DNA from: Nocardia rhamnosiphila NBRC 108938
Lineage (GTDB): Bacteria; Actinomycetota; Actinomycetes; Mycobacteriales; Mycobacteriaceae
Direction: 5' to 3'
Assembly: GCF_000720425.1 (NCBI RefSeq)
Contig: NZ_JOAJ01000001.1
Location: 620,001-684,000 of the forward strand
DNA length: 64,000 bases
Position numbers and translations under genes: made by a program. The notes under the pieces were generated by a model, which did not search any database, was not told the origin of the DNA, and saw nothing but the letters and a program-made list of their open reading frames with translations. Positions 52,274 to 60,504 of the stretch are shown in pieces. Every line of letters starts with the position of its first letter. The first letter of the stretch is position 1.

Positions 52274-52993
52274 TCACCGCACGTGCGCGAGCGGGACCGA
52301 CGATGTGCGGGAGGGCCGGGCGTCCCGGGGGAAGGCGTAGACCACCGTGGAATCGGCGTCGACACCCCGCCACAGTTCGACCAGGGTTTCCCGCGCCCGG
52401 GCGACCCGGGACCGGATCGTGCCGACCGGGCAGTCGGCGGCCCGGGCGGCCTCGGCGTAGGTCAACCCGAGGATCTGGGTGAGCACGAACGCCTCGCGGC
52501 GATCCTCGGGGAGATGACGGAGAAAGTCGGCGACGACCATTTCCTCACCCACGTCGCTGTCGTGGCGGTCGCGCCGTTGCTCGATCGCTGTTTCCCAGTC
52601 CGCGCCGCCGGCGGTTCGCGGCCGTGCCGAGGCGTTGCGCAGCCGGTCGATCACTGCCCGCCGGGCGATCGACAGCAGCCAGGTCCGCGCGGTCGAGCGT
52701 CCGGCGAAACGCGGCAGACTGCCCATCGCCCGCAAGAAGGTCTCCTGGGTGAGGTCGTCGGCCGACTGCACATCGGTGAGGTGCGCGACGAAGCGCCAGA
52801 CATCGGCCTGGGTACACCGGACGAATTCCGCCAGGGCGGTCCGGTCGCCTGCCCCCGCCGCGAGGGCCAGCGCGGTGAGGTGCTCATCTGGGGCATGGTC
52901 GCCCGCCGGGTGACGGCCGGAAGACGGCGCCGGGTCGTGCGGGGGGCAGCGTAACCGCCCGCATCCGGGCAGCATGAAGTGCAATGTGTCCAT
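52274..52993 (-). CDS. sigC: ECF sigma factor, SigC-like
   Basis: A protein of about 239 residues. Sigma region 2 is seen in CTQADVWRFVAHLTDVQSAD followed by DLTQETFLRAMGSLPRF and ARTWLLSIARR. Region 4 is LPEDRREAFVLTQILGLTYA, with CPVGTIRSRVARARETL. These blocks match M. tuberculosis SigC closely (VWRFVA-L-DV-SADDLTQETFLRA, RTWLL-IAR, TQ-LGL-YA-AA, CPVGTIRSRVARAR). SigC has no known anti-sigma factor, and none is seen here. The start is uncertain: ATG 52993 or 52975. In mycobacteria SigC drives copper-acquisition genes including the nrp chalkophore cluster; here that type of cluster starts 4 kb away on the other strand. Confidence 0.85.
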   Translation of the reverse strand: MDTLHFMLPGCGRLRCPPHDPAPSSGRHPAGDHAPDEHLTALALAAGAGDRTALAEFVRCTQADVWRFVAHLTDVQSADDLTQETFLRAMGSLPRFAGRSTARTWLLSIARRAVIDRLRNASARPRTAGGADWETAIEQRRDRHDSDVGEEMVVADFLRHLPEDRREAFVLTQILGLTYAEAARAADCPVGTIRSRVARARETLVELWRGVDADSTVVYAFPRDARPSRTSSVPLAHVR

Positions 52994-53194
52994 CACAGCA
53001 AGCTTCTGATCGGGACGCAGCCGTGGACGGCATCGCGATCGCGCCGATCTCCGCGCAGTCATGCACCGAGAGGGTGCGGCACGGACATCAGGAGATCACG
53101 TCACCGCCGGTGCTGCGCCGGTGACGGTATACCCGCCGCGCGCCACGGAAGCCCCGGCCGCCCGCGGAATTCCACGGAAGAGGCCGACCGGCGG

Positions 53195-53797
53195 TCACGC
53201 CGTCGCGGCGAATGGTGAGAAGAGGCCGATCTCGCGTCCGGGTGGGCCGCGGCGTGCCAGCGCGTGCCGTAGGAACTCGACCGCTACCGCCGGTTCGTCC
53301 GCTCCGTCGGCCCGTTGCGCGGGCACCGCGGGACGGGCGACCGGCAGCGGCAACAGGAGGAGCGGTACCAGGATTCGCGTGTACAGGGCCGCGGCGAGTG
53401 CGAACGCGGCGCGTTCCCCGCACCACAGCCAGATACCGCACAACAGAGCCGCCAGACCGTGCGCGAGCAGCATGGCCGGTGTCCGTGTCTCGGCCAGTCG
53501 GCCGGCGGCCTCGGCATGGCCGGTGTGCCCACCGGCGGGGTCGGCCGCGAACCACAGGTGCAGGAGGCCCTGGCCGGCGAGCAATCCTGTCGTGATCGGT
53601 AGCAGCCCGCGTTGCCGGTCGGCGACCGACCAGGCCAGAGCCGTGAGCAAGGCGACCGCGAGAGCCAGCGTCGACAGGGAGATGGTGTGCGCCGAAGTCA
53701 GTGCGTGCCCGGATGCCGACAACAGCACGCAGATCAGCGCGAAGACCCACGCACGGCACGCCCGGGCGAGCGGCGAACGGTGCGCTGGACTGGTCAT
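53195..53797 (-). CDS. Small polytopic membrane protein, possibly copper-associated
   Basis: A 200-residue protein with about four to five hydrophobic helices (VFALICVLLSASGHALTSAH, LSTLALAVALLTALAWSVA, GLLAGQGLLHLWFAADPAG, LLAHGLAALLCGIWLWCG, LAAALYTRILVPLLLLPL). Histidines cluster in the segment GGHTGHAEAAGRL and in TSAH/LLH, an arrangement seen in small actinobacterial membrane proteins found beside copper-handling genes. It precedes sigC on the same strand with a 200-bp gap. A role in metal sensing or transport at the membrane is inference; the family is uncharacterised. Confidence 0.7.
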   Translation of the reverse strand: MTSPAHRSPLARACRAWVFALICVLLSASGHALTSAHTISLSTLALAVALLTALAWSVADRQRGLLPITTGLLAGQGLLHLWFAADPAGGHTGHAEAAGRLAETRTPAMLLAHGLAALLCGIWLWCGERAAFALAAALYTRILVPLLLLPLPVARPAVPAQRADGADEPAVAVEFLRHALARRGPPGREIGLFSPFAATA

Positions 53798-53967
53798 GGT
53801 GCCGTCTATCGTCGCACCTCTTCGGGACCGGCGGCGGGGTGGGGCGCGGGTCCGCCGGCGCCGAAGTGCGAATCACCGCCCGGGAACCGCCGGTACCCCG
53901 CGCGCGACTACTGCGAGGAGTGGGCTCGGCCCGCGATCGGCGACACCACGAAAGGTGGATACGCGGC

Positions 53968-55047
53968 ATGAAGGTAGTACGACGGCTTTCGCGGCCGGCG
54001 CTGTGCGGACTGCTGCTCGCGGGTACCGGGCTGCTGGGTGCCTGCGGCACCTCCGGCACCGGAGAGTCCGCGAGCGCGGGAGAAATACCCGCCGGATACC
54101 CGGTGACCGTGGACAACTGCGGATTCGAGCAGACCTTCGACCGGCCGCCGTCGCGTGTGCTGATCCTGCAGGGGGCGTCGGTAGGGGAGGCGGAAACCTT
54201 CGTCTCGCTCGGGCTCGAGGACTCGATCGCCGCGAACACCCAGTTCTACGGTGTCTCCGATATCCCGGGTATGGCGGAGAAGGTCGATGCGCTGTCCAAG
54301 GGTGGTCTGACCCTCAACGCCGCCGCCGACGTCCCGGCCGAGCAGGCACTGGCGCTGCGTCCGGATCTGGTCGTATCCACCTGGTCCGGCGGTTTCGACC
54401 CCGAGTTCGGTTTCGCGAGCCGGGAGATGCTGGACCGCGCCGGGATCCGCACGCTGGTGAACCCGGTCAACTGCGCATACGGCAAACCGGAGAACGTCAC
54501 GCCGGACGAAGAACAGAAGTACCGCACCGGATCCACCGAGTCCTCGCTCGAATTCATCGAGTTGATCGGCGAGGTGTTCGGTATCTCCGAGCGGGCCACC
54601 GACCTCACCACACACCTGCGCGATCGCATCGACGCGACGAAAGCGGCTGTGGCGGGCCGGGAACCGAAGCGAATGCTGATCGCCTTCCCGGATATGAGTG
54701 TGATGAACGCCAACGGCCTGCCGGCCGTGTTCTCGGGCACCATCTACGACTCCGTGGTGCGCGCCGCGGGCGGTGAACCGAGTTTCGCCGACGGCGGCTG
54801 GGATCTCACCGGCAACCTCAGCGCCGAACAGCTCGCCGCCGCGCCGGTCGATGTCCTGGTGATCGGCGCGTACCGGCCGGGCGAGGATCTCGACGCGGAG
54901 GCCGAGAAGTTGTTCGCCGCGTACCCGCAGTGGAACGCCTCGAAGAACAAGACCTATGTGAAGGTTTCCGATGGCATCTATCTCGGCCCGGCCAACGCCG
55001 ACGCGATCGACAGAATCGCCCGCGTCGCCCACCCCGATGCCTTCTGA
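53968..55047 (+). CDS. Fec/BtuF-type substrate-binding lipoprotein
   Basis: A 359-residue extracytoplasmic binding protein. It has a signal peptide with lipobox LLGACG (lipidated C26), then the two-lobed class III fold: RVLILQGASVGEAETFVSLG, LALRPDLVVSTWSGGF, a long connecting helix (SSLEFIELIGEVFGISERA) and LAAAPVDVLVIGAYRPGEDL. Proteins of this type bind metallophores, haem or cobalamin. ATG 53968 follows AAAGGTGG. The permease start overlaps its 3' end. Its place directly upstream of the isonitrile lipopeptide genes suggests that it captures the metal-loaded chalkophore. Confidence 0.9.
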   Translation: MKVVRRLSRPALCGLLLAGTGLLGACGTSGTGESASAGEIPAGYPVTVDNCGFEQTFDRPPSRVLILQGASVGEAETFVSLGLEDSIAANTQFYGVSDIPGMAEKVDALSKGGLTLNAAADVPAEQALALRPDLVVSTWSGGFDPEFGFASREMLDRAGIRTLVNPVNCAYGKPENVTPDEEQKYRTGSTESSLEFIELIGEVFGISERATDLTTHLRDRIDATKAAVAGREPKRMLIAFPDMSVMNANGLPAVFSGTIYDSVVRAAGGEPSFADGGWDLTGNLSAEQLAAAPVDVLVIGAYRPGEDLDAEAEKLFAAYPQWNASKNKTYVKVSDGIYLGPANADAIDRIARVAHPDAF

Positions 55048-56101
55048 CGCCGCCCGCACGCGCTGGAAGAGTTCGGGGCGGTTTCCTTTCGGCTCCGTAT
55101 TCATCGGCGGCGCGGTCGCGGTCGTGCTCGCGTGTCTGGCCGGTGTCGCGCTCGGGTCGGTGAACGTCCCGGTCACCGACGTCTGGGCCACCCTCCGCTA
55201 TCAGATCCTGGGATTCGGCTCGGCGCCGGAAGCGTTGCACGCGATGATCGTGTGGCAGTTGCGGGTTCCCCGGGTGCTGGCCGCGGTGCTGGTCGGCGCG
55301 GCACTGTCGGTCGCGGGCGCGGTGCTGCAGGGTATGGTGCGCAATCCGCTGGCCGATCCGTTCGTCCTCGGGGTGTCCTCCGGCGCTTCGCTGGCCGCGG
55401 TCGCGGTCATGTCCTCGGTCTCGGCCCTGTGGATCCGCGATCTGGGCGTACCGGTCGCGGCGTTCGTCGGCGCGCTCGGGGCGTTGCTGCTGGTCCTGGT
55501 GTTCGCCCAGCATCAGGGCCGCTTCACCGGCCCGCGTATCGTCCTGGCCGGAGTCGCGGTCGGGCAGGTGGCCGCGGCCGGGACGAGCCTGATCCAGCTC
55601 GGTTCCGAACCCGCGGAGATCCGGGGCATCCTGTTCTGGATGATGGGCAGTGTGGCCGGGGCCGAACTCGGTGCGCTGGCCGTGCCCGCGGTCCTGGCCG
55701 TGGCCTGCCTGGGCTGGTTGCTGGTCCAGGGGCGCAACCTCAATGCGCTGTCCATGGGGGACGACGATGCGGTGGCGCTCGGCGTCGATGTGAACCGGCT
55801 GCGGATCCAGCTCATCGTGATCGTGGCGGTCCTCACCGGTCTGGCGGTGAGCGTCGCGGGCGGGGTCGGTTTCGTGGGGCTGATCATTCCGCATATCGCT
55901 CGGTTCGCGGCGGGTTCGGACTATCGGCGGTTGCTGCCCGTGACCGCGGTGCTCGGGGCGGCGTTCCTCGTGCTCATCGATCTCGCCGCGCGGGCGATCG
56001 ACCCGCCCAACGAGTATCCGCTGACCATCTTCACCGCCGCCCTGGGCGGGCCGTTCTTCCTGTGGCTGCTCGGGCGCAGCAGGTCCGGGGGTGCGGTATG
56101 A
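55037..56101 (+). CDS. FecCD-family ABC transporter permease
   Basis: A 354-residue permease with about ten transmembrane helices. FecCD hallmarks are LRVPRVLAAVLVGAALSVAG (~residues 77-96), NPLADPFVLGVSSGASLAAV, GRFTGPRIVLAGVAVGQVAAA and GGVGFVGLIIPHIARFAAGSD. The ATG lies within the 3' end of the binding-protein gene (11-bp overlap). The stop overlaps the ATPase ATG (ATGA). A single permease gene implies a homodimeric channel of the BtuC2 type. It imports the ligand delivered by the lipoprotein. Confidence 0.92.
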   Translation: MPSDAARTRWKSSGRFPFGSVFIGGAVAVVLACLAGVALGSVNVPVTDVWATLRYQILGFGSAPEALHAMIVWQLRVPRVLAAVLVGAALSVAGAVLQGMVRNPLADPFVLGVSSGASLAAVAVMSSVSALWIRDLGVPVAAFVGALGALLLVLVFAQHQGRFTGPRIVLAGVAVGQVAAAGTSLIQLGSEPAEIRGILFWMMGSVAGAELGALAVPAVLAVACLGWLLVQGRNLNALSMGDDDAVALGVDVNRLRIQLIVIVAVLTGLAVSVAGGVGFVGLIIPHIARFAAGSDYRRLLPVTAVLGAAFLVLIDLAARAIDPPNEYPLTIFTAALGGPFFLWLLGRSRSGGAV

Positions 56102-56946
56102 CCGGCAACAGCGAGACGACCTCCCCGGGCGCCTCCGTAGAGGTGGCCGGGTTGCGGGTGGAGATCGACGGCACGACCGTTCTCGACGATGTCGCCCTGA
56201 CCGCGGCGCCGGGCCGGGTCACCGCGCTGCTCGGACCCAACGGTTCGGGGAAGTCCACGCTGTTGCGGGCGGTCTACCGGGCGTGCAAACCGGCGGCCGG
56301 GGTGGCCCTGATCGACGGCCACGACGTCTGGCGCGCGCCCGCCAAGGAAATGGCGCGGACCCGGGCGGTGGTGACCCAGCATCACGGTGCGGCCGCCGAT
56401 TTCACGGTCGGGGAGATCGTGGCGATGGGGCGATCGCCGCACCAGAAGTATCTGCAGCAGGATTCGCGACGCGACCGGGAAATCGTGCTGGCGGCCATGC
56501 GCCGGGTAGGTGTCGAGGTTTTCGCCGACCGGCCGTTCGCCGGCCTGTCGGGTGGCGAGCGGCAGCGGGTCCTGCTGGCGCGAGCGCTGGCCCAGCAGGC
56601 CCCGGTGATCCTGCTCGACGAGCCGACCAACCATCTCGATGTACACGCCCAACTCGCACTGTTGCGGCTGCTACGGGAACTCGACGCCACGATCGTGCTG
56701 GCGGTACACGATATCGGGCAGGCACTGGCGTACGCCGATCATGTCGTGGTGCTCGCGGCGGGCCGGGTCGCCGCCGCCGGGGATCCGGTCACGACCCTCA
56801 CACCGGAGCTGCTGCTCGAGGTTTTCGGGGTGCGGGCCCATATTCTGACCAATCCGCTCACCGGCCGCCCCCATGTGGTGCTGGCACTGTCGGAGGAGAT
56901 CGATGCCCACCCGGTGGATATCGTGCGCCGAACACCCGGCGGGTGA
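56098..56946 (+). CDS. Fec-type ABC transporter ATPase
   Basis: A 282-residue ATPase. Walker A is GPNGSGKST (46-54), the Q-loop lies in AVVTQHHGA, the signature is LSGGERQRVLLARAL, Walker B is PVILLDEPTNHLD and the switch His is in AVHDIGQAL. It is most like haem or iron-siderophore ATPases (FepC/HmuV/BtuD group). ATG 56098 overlaps the permease stop. It completes a three-gene importer transcribed in the direction of the isonitrile lipopeptide genes. Confidence 0.92.
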   Translation: MTGNSETTSPGASVEVAGLRVEIDGTTVLDDVALTAAPGRVTALLGPNGSGKSTLLRAVYRACKPAAGVALIDGHDVWRAPAKEMARTRAVVTQHHGAAADFTVGEIVAMGRSPHQKYLQQDSRRDREIVLAAMRRVGVEVFADRPFAGLSGGERQRVLLARALAQQAPVILLDEPTNHLDVHAQLALLRLLRELDATIVLAVHDIGQALAYADHVVVLAAGRVAAAGDPVTTLTPELLLEVFGVRAHILTNPLTGRPHVVLALSEEIDAHPVDIVRRTPGG

Positions 56947-57289
56947 GCGGCGGCGCAGCCCGTCCACGGCCCGCCGGGAACCGTGGCCGGGGCGGACCGA
57001 CCGTTCTGGTGAGTCGGTCGCGAGACGGCACCGATCCGAGAGGGAACCCGTCGGAGCGCGCGGTCGCCGATCACCCGAAAACGCTCGGCGCCGAGGCGTT
57101 TCCGGCGAGTACCGAGCCCGGCGGTGCGAGACGGCCGTCACGGTTCGGCGCTACGGGAACCGCGCATCCGTCGGATCCGACTACTCCTCGTGACAGCAAC
57201 GGCTCCTGGCGGGGCGGCTCGTCGGCTCCATTCACCACCCGCGGTCGTAGGGGCGCAGTTCCGTGACCGCACAGCTGGACAGAGGACAT
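56947..57289 (+). other. Gap between importer and isonitrile lipopeptide genes
   Basis: These 343 bp hold no gene I can support. No -35/-10 of the housekeeping type is evident. Several GGGAAC and CGTSSS-like hexamers occur, but none at the spacing known for mycobacterial SigC promoters. Whether scoE has its own promoter or reads through from the importer is open. Confidence 0.35.
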
Positions 57290-58177
57290 ATGAGGATCGA
57301 CAGCCGGACCGGGGGCGGTCGTGGTATCGACGTGCGCGATTTCTCGGCGGCGGCGGCCACCCCGGACGAGGTGGCGCTACTGCGGCGGCATCTCTACCAC
57401 GGCAAGATCGTCGTTCTCGCGCAGCAGGCGCTCGGCATCGCGGAGTTCGTGGCGCTCGGTGCGGCCTTCGGGACCCCGGTCGCCTATTACGAGCCCATGT
57501 ACCACCATCCCGACAGCGAATACGTCTTCGTCTCGTCGAACGTGGACCGCGACACCGGCCGGGTGGGCGTACCGAGAACCGGCGCGTTCTGGCATTCGGA
57601 CTATCAGTTCATGCCGGAGCCGTTCGCGGTCACCTGCTTCTATCCGCAGCGATTACCTGCCGCCGGCCGCGGCACCTACTTCATCGATATGGCCCGGGCG
57701 TACCGGCGCCTGAGCCCACGGTTGCGTACCGCGATCGAGAACACCTACTGCCGCCACAGTGCGCGCCGCTACGTCAAGATCCGTCCGGAAGATGTGTTCC
57801 GCCCGCTGGGGGAGGTGATCGCGGAGGTCGAACACCGGACACCGCCGCAGCGCCACCCGACCGTGCTACGGCATCCGGTGAGCGGCGAGCGCGTGCTCTA
57901 CATCTCCGAGGCGTTCACCTATGCGATCGAAGACGCTTCGGGGAAGGCGCTACCCGGCACCCTGCTCTCGGAACTGCTGGCCGAATCGGGGCAGCTCGAC
58001 GACAGCTGTTCCCACGCCAATATCTTCCTCCAGTCCTACGAACCCGGTGATCTCGTGCTCTGGGACAACCGCACGCTCGTCCACCGCGCCCTGCACAACC
58101 CCGGTAACGACCGCACCGAGTCCTATCGGGTGACCGTACTCGACGAATTTCCGCTCACCAGTGAGGCAGTCGTATGA
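57290..58177 (+). CDS. scoE: Isonitrile-forming non-heme iron oxygenase (ScoE/Rv0097-like, TauD family)
   Basis: A 295-residue Fe(II)/2-oxoglutarate-dependent oxygenase. It shares signature blocks with M. tuberculosis Rv0097 and Streptomyces ScoE: PVAYYEPMYHH, TGAFWHSDYQFMPEPF with iron ligands H102 and D104, RGTYFIDMARAYRRL, YVKIRPEDVFRPLGEV, and LWDNRTLVHRA with the third ligand H265 followed by SYRVTVLD (2-oxoglutarate Arg). ScoE converts an N-carboxymethyl beta-amino acyl group to the isonitrile. ATG 57290 follows AGAGGACAT; an upstream GTG 57263 is less likely. Its stop overlaps the next ATG. Confidence 0.93.
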   Translation: MRIDSRTGGGRGIDVRDFSAAAATPDEVALLRRHLYHGKIVVLAQQALGIAEFVALGAAFGTPVAYYEPMYHHPDSEYVFVSSNVDRDTGRVGVPRTGAFWHSDYQFMPEPFAVTCFYPQRLPAAGRGTYFIDMARAYRRLSPRLRTAIENTYCRHSARRYVKIRPEDVFRPLGEVIAEVEHRTPPQRHPTVLRHPVSGERVLYISEAFTYAIEDASGKALPGTLLSELLAESGQLDDSCSHANIFLQSYEPGDLVLWDNRTLVHRALHNPGNDRTESYRVTVLDEFPLTSEAVV

Positions 58178-58743
58178 CCGTCACCGACCCGGCGCCCGCC
58201 GGAGCCGTCGCCGAGGCGCCGGCGGACGATATCGCGCTGCTGGCCCGGGCCATGCGCCCGTACGCGAGCAAGGGCACGGTCTACCTCGAGCGCGCGCATG
58301 CCGTCCGGCGCGGCGAATCCGTACTCGGCGCGGGCGAGTTCGGGATCGACCGGAGCTGCTATATCGAGGACACCGGTCATTTCAACGCCGTGGAGTTCAC
58401 GATCTCCTACAACCAGTTGGTCTATTACACCCTGGCCGTCGCCATCCGCGACCGGCTGATACCCGAGCTGGCGGACTGGTCGATGGACGACTATTGGGCC
58501 AGACAACTGCCGTCGGTGCTGATCAGCAGATTCGGCAGCCGGTTCCGCCGGCCGATCGACTCCCGTTCCTACACTGCGGAACTGACTCTCGGAGAGGTCA
58601 CGTTCCGGAACCGGTCGCGACCGCTCTACGCGGTGCAGACCGGTGTGGAATTCGCCGACTCGGCCGGCGGCAGCGCGGTCGGCGATATCGAAATCGTGCT
58701 GCTGGACCCACCCGGGCATCCGGCGGCCGGTGCGGCCCGATGA
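58174..58743 (+). CDS. scoD: FcoT-type thioesterase/Michael-addition enzyme (ScoD/Rv0098-like)
   Basis: A 189-residue hot-dog-fold protein matching FcoT/Rv0098 and ScoD. The segments are LLARAMRPYASKGTVYLERA, CYIEDTGHFNAVEFTISYNQLVYYTLA (the conserved TGHFNAVE core with active-site Asn), WSMDDYWARQLPSVLI and RFRRPID. In the isonitrile pathway it adds glycine to the enoyl-ACP to give the N-carboxymethyl intermediate and releases it. ATG 58174 overlaps the scoE stop by 4 bp, and its own stop overlaps the scoC ATG. The order E-D-C-B-A is that of the mycobacterial Rv0097-Rv0101 operon. Confidence 0.92.
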   Translation: MTVTDPAPAGAVAEAPADDIALLARAMRPYASKGTVYLERAHAVRRGESVLGAGEFGIDRSCYIEDTGHFNAVEFTISYNQLVYYTLAVAIRDRLIPELADWSMDDYWARQLPSVLISRFGSRFRRPIDSRSYTAELTLGEVTFRNRSRPLYAVQTGVEFADSAGGSAVGDIEIVLLDPPGHPAAGAAR

Positions 58744-60266
58744 GGGGCCCGCATACTCTGGTGACGGCGTTGGCGCACAACGCCGTCACCAGAGCACAGC
58801 AGCCGGCGCTCATCGATTCTTCCGGCACGGTGGACTATGCCGAACTCGATGACCGCTCGGCGGCCGCCGCGTGTGCCCTGCGGTCGGCGGGTATCGGCAC
58901 GGGCGATCGCGTGCTCTATCTGGCGCGGGACAGCATCGCGGTCTACGAACTGTTGTTCGGCTGCGCCCGCATCGGCGCGGTCCTGGTCCCGGTGAACTGG
59001 CGGCTGACCGCCGCGGAGGTCGGCCCCATCCTCGAGCACAGCGGAGTCCGGCTCGTGGTCACCGATACCCCCGACCGGCTCGGCGCGTATCCCGCCACGG
59101 TGGTGGAGTGGCCGGACTATCCGAAGTGGCGGGACGAGGCCCGCGGCCCGGTCCCGGAACCGTTTCCGGCGACCGCCGATACCCCGGTCGTGCAGATGTA
59201 CACCAGCGGTACGACCGGGCGGCCGAAAGGCGTGGTGCTGGCGCACCGGACGTTCTTCGCGGTCCGTTCACTGCTCGACGAGGCCGGGCTGGACTGGATC
59301 GATTGGCGCGACGGGGACGTGAGCCTGGCCGCGCTCCCGTCCTTCCATATCGGTGGAATGTGGTGGGCCGTCCAAGGCTTGAACTCCGGCGCGGCCACGG
59401 TCGTGTTGCCCGCGTTCACCGCCGCGGCCGCCGTCGCCGCGGTCCGCGACCACGGCGTCACCACCTCCTGTTTCGTCCCCGCGATGCTGCTGCTCATACT
59501 GTCCGAGCCGGGCACCGGTCCGGCGGATTTCGCGTCGCTGCGCAAAATCGTCTACGGCGGATCGCCGATCGGCCCGGATCTGCTCGGCCGTGCGGCGGAC
59601 ACCTTCGGATGCGATTTCGCCCAGATCTACGGGCTCACCGAGACCGGCAACACCGCGATCTGCCTGCCGCCCGAGGACCACCGGCCGGGCCGCCGGCTGC
59701 TGCACGCGGCCGGTCGGCCGTACCCGGGCGTCGGCGTACAGATCCGGCGTCCCGACGGGACGACCGCCACTCCGGGTGAATCCGGTGAGGTGCTGGTGCG
59801 CAGTCCGGCTCGGATGGTGGAGTACTTCGCCGACCCGGCGACCACCGCGGCCACGGTGACCGAGGACGGCTGGGTGCGCACCGGCGACGCCGGATATCTC
59901 GACGACGAGGGATATCTCGTGCTCCGCGACCGGGTCGAGGATCTGATCATCGTCGCGGGCGAGAACGTCTACCCGGCGGAGGTGGAGAAGGCCCTCGGTG
60001 CACACCCGGATGTGCACGATTGCGCGGTGGTCGGCGCCCCGGACGACCGCTGGGGTGAGCGGGTGCACGCCTTCGTGGTCGCACGACCCGGCACCGGGCT
60101 CACCAGGCGGGACCTGATGTGGTTCCTGACCGGACGGCTGGCCGGGTTCAAGGTGCCCTCGCGCTACGACTTCGTCGAGACGATCCCGCGCAATCCCAGC
60201 GGCAAGATCCTGCGCCGCGCCCTGCGCGAACGGTTCTGGGCCGATCGTGATCGACGTGTCAACTGA
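58740..60266 (+). CDS. scoC: Acyl-acyl carrier protein ligase (ScoC/FadD10-like)
   Basis: A 508-residue ANL-superfamily enzyme. The P-loop is MYTSGTTGRPKGVVLAHRT, and QIYGLTETGN, RTGDAGYLDDEGYLVLRDR, NVYPAEVEKAL and RNPSGKILRRAL (catalytic Lys) are all present. By position it corresponds to FadD10 (Rv0099)/ScoC, which adenylates a medium- or long-chain, often beta-unsaturated, acid and loads it onto the dedicated ACP. ATG 58740 overlaps the scoD stop. Codons 6-19 coincide with a perfect 16-bp inverted repeat, described separately. Confidence 0.92.
   Translation: MRGPHTLVTALAHNAVTRAQQPALIDSSGTVDYAELDDRSAAAACALRSAGIGTGDRVLYLARDSIAVYELLFGCARIGAVLVPVNWRLTAAEVGPILEHSGVRLVVTDTPDRLGAYPATVVEWPDYPKWRDEARGPVPEPFPATADTPVVQMYTSGTTGRPKGVVLAHRTFFAVRSLLDEAGLDWIDWRDGDVSLAALPSFHIGGMWWAVQGLNSGAATVVLPAFTAAAAVAAVRDHGVTTSCFVPAMLLLILSEPGTGPADFASLRKIVYGGSPIGPDLLGRAADTFGCDFAQIYGLTETGNTAICLPPEDHRPGRRLLHAAGRPYPGVGVQIRRPDGTTATPGESGEVLVRSPARMVEYFADPATTAATVTEDGWVRTGDAGYLDDEGYLVLRDRVEDLIIVAGENVYPAEVEKALGAHPDVHDCAVVGAPDDRWGERVHAFVVARPGTGLTRRDLMWFLTGRLAGFKVPSRYDFVETIPRNPSGKILRRALRERFWADRDRRVN
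58756..58794 (+). promoter_or_regulatory. Perfect 16-bp hairpin at the 5' end of scoC
   Basis: CTCTGGTGACGGCGTT (58756-58771) and AACGCCGTCACCAGAG (58779-58794) are exact reverse complements around the 7-nt loop GGCGCAC. The stem starts 16 nt after the scoC ATG. In mRNA it would be very stable and could slow or attenuate expression between scoD and scoC. A coding-sequence coincidence of this length is unlikely but not excluded. Confidence 0.5.
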
Positions 60267-60504
60267 GGCGCCGGGCCGCGGGCCGCGGTTCGATCGGCAG
60301 CGAGTGATCGACGACCTCGCGGAGGTGTTGTTCGTGGAACCGGCCGAACTGGCCGCCGACACCGATCTGGCGGATCTCGGGCTGGATTCGCTGCGGCTCA
60401 CCACTTTGGTCGAGCGCTGGCGTGACGCCGGCGCTCGGATAGGTTTCGCCGAACTGGCCGAAGAACCGGTCCTCGGCGCATGGTTCACGCGTTTGGGCCT
60501 GTGA
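60247..60504 (+). CDS. scoB: Acyl carrier protein (ScoB/Rv0100-like)
   Basis: An 85-residue ACP. The 4'-phosphopantetheine serine is in DLGLDSLRL (~residue 48), followed by TTLVERWRDAGARIGFAEL. GTG 60247 lies 20 bp inside the end of scoC, and its stop overlaps the GTG of the NRPS, so translation is tightly coupled. It carries the acyl chain during glycine addition and isonitrile formation. Confidence 0.92.
   Translation: MIDVSTEAPGRGPRFDRQRVIDDLAEVLFVEPAELAADTDLADLGLDSLRLTTLVERWRDAGARIGFAELAEEPVLGAWFTRLGL

Noticed and set aside
56947..57289. SigC-type promoter in front of scoE
   Set aside because: GGGAAC-like and CGTSSS-like hexamers are present, but none at 16-20 bp spacing with the AAT triplet, so I do not annotate one.
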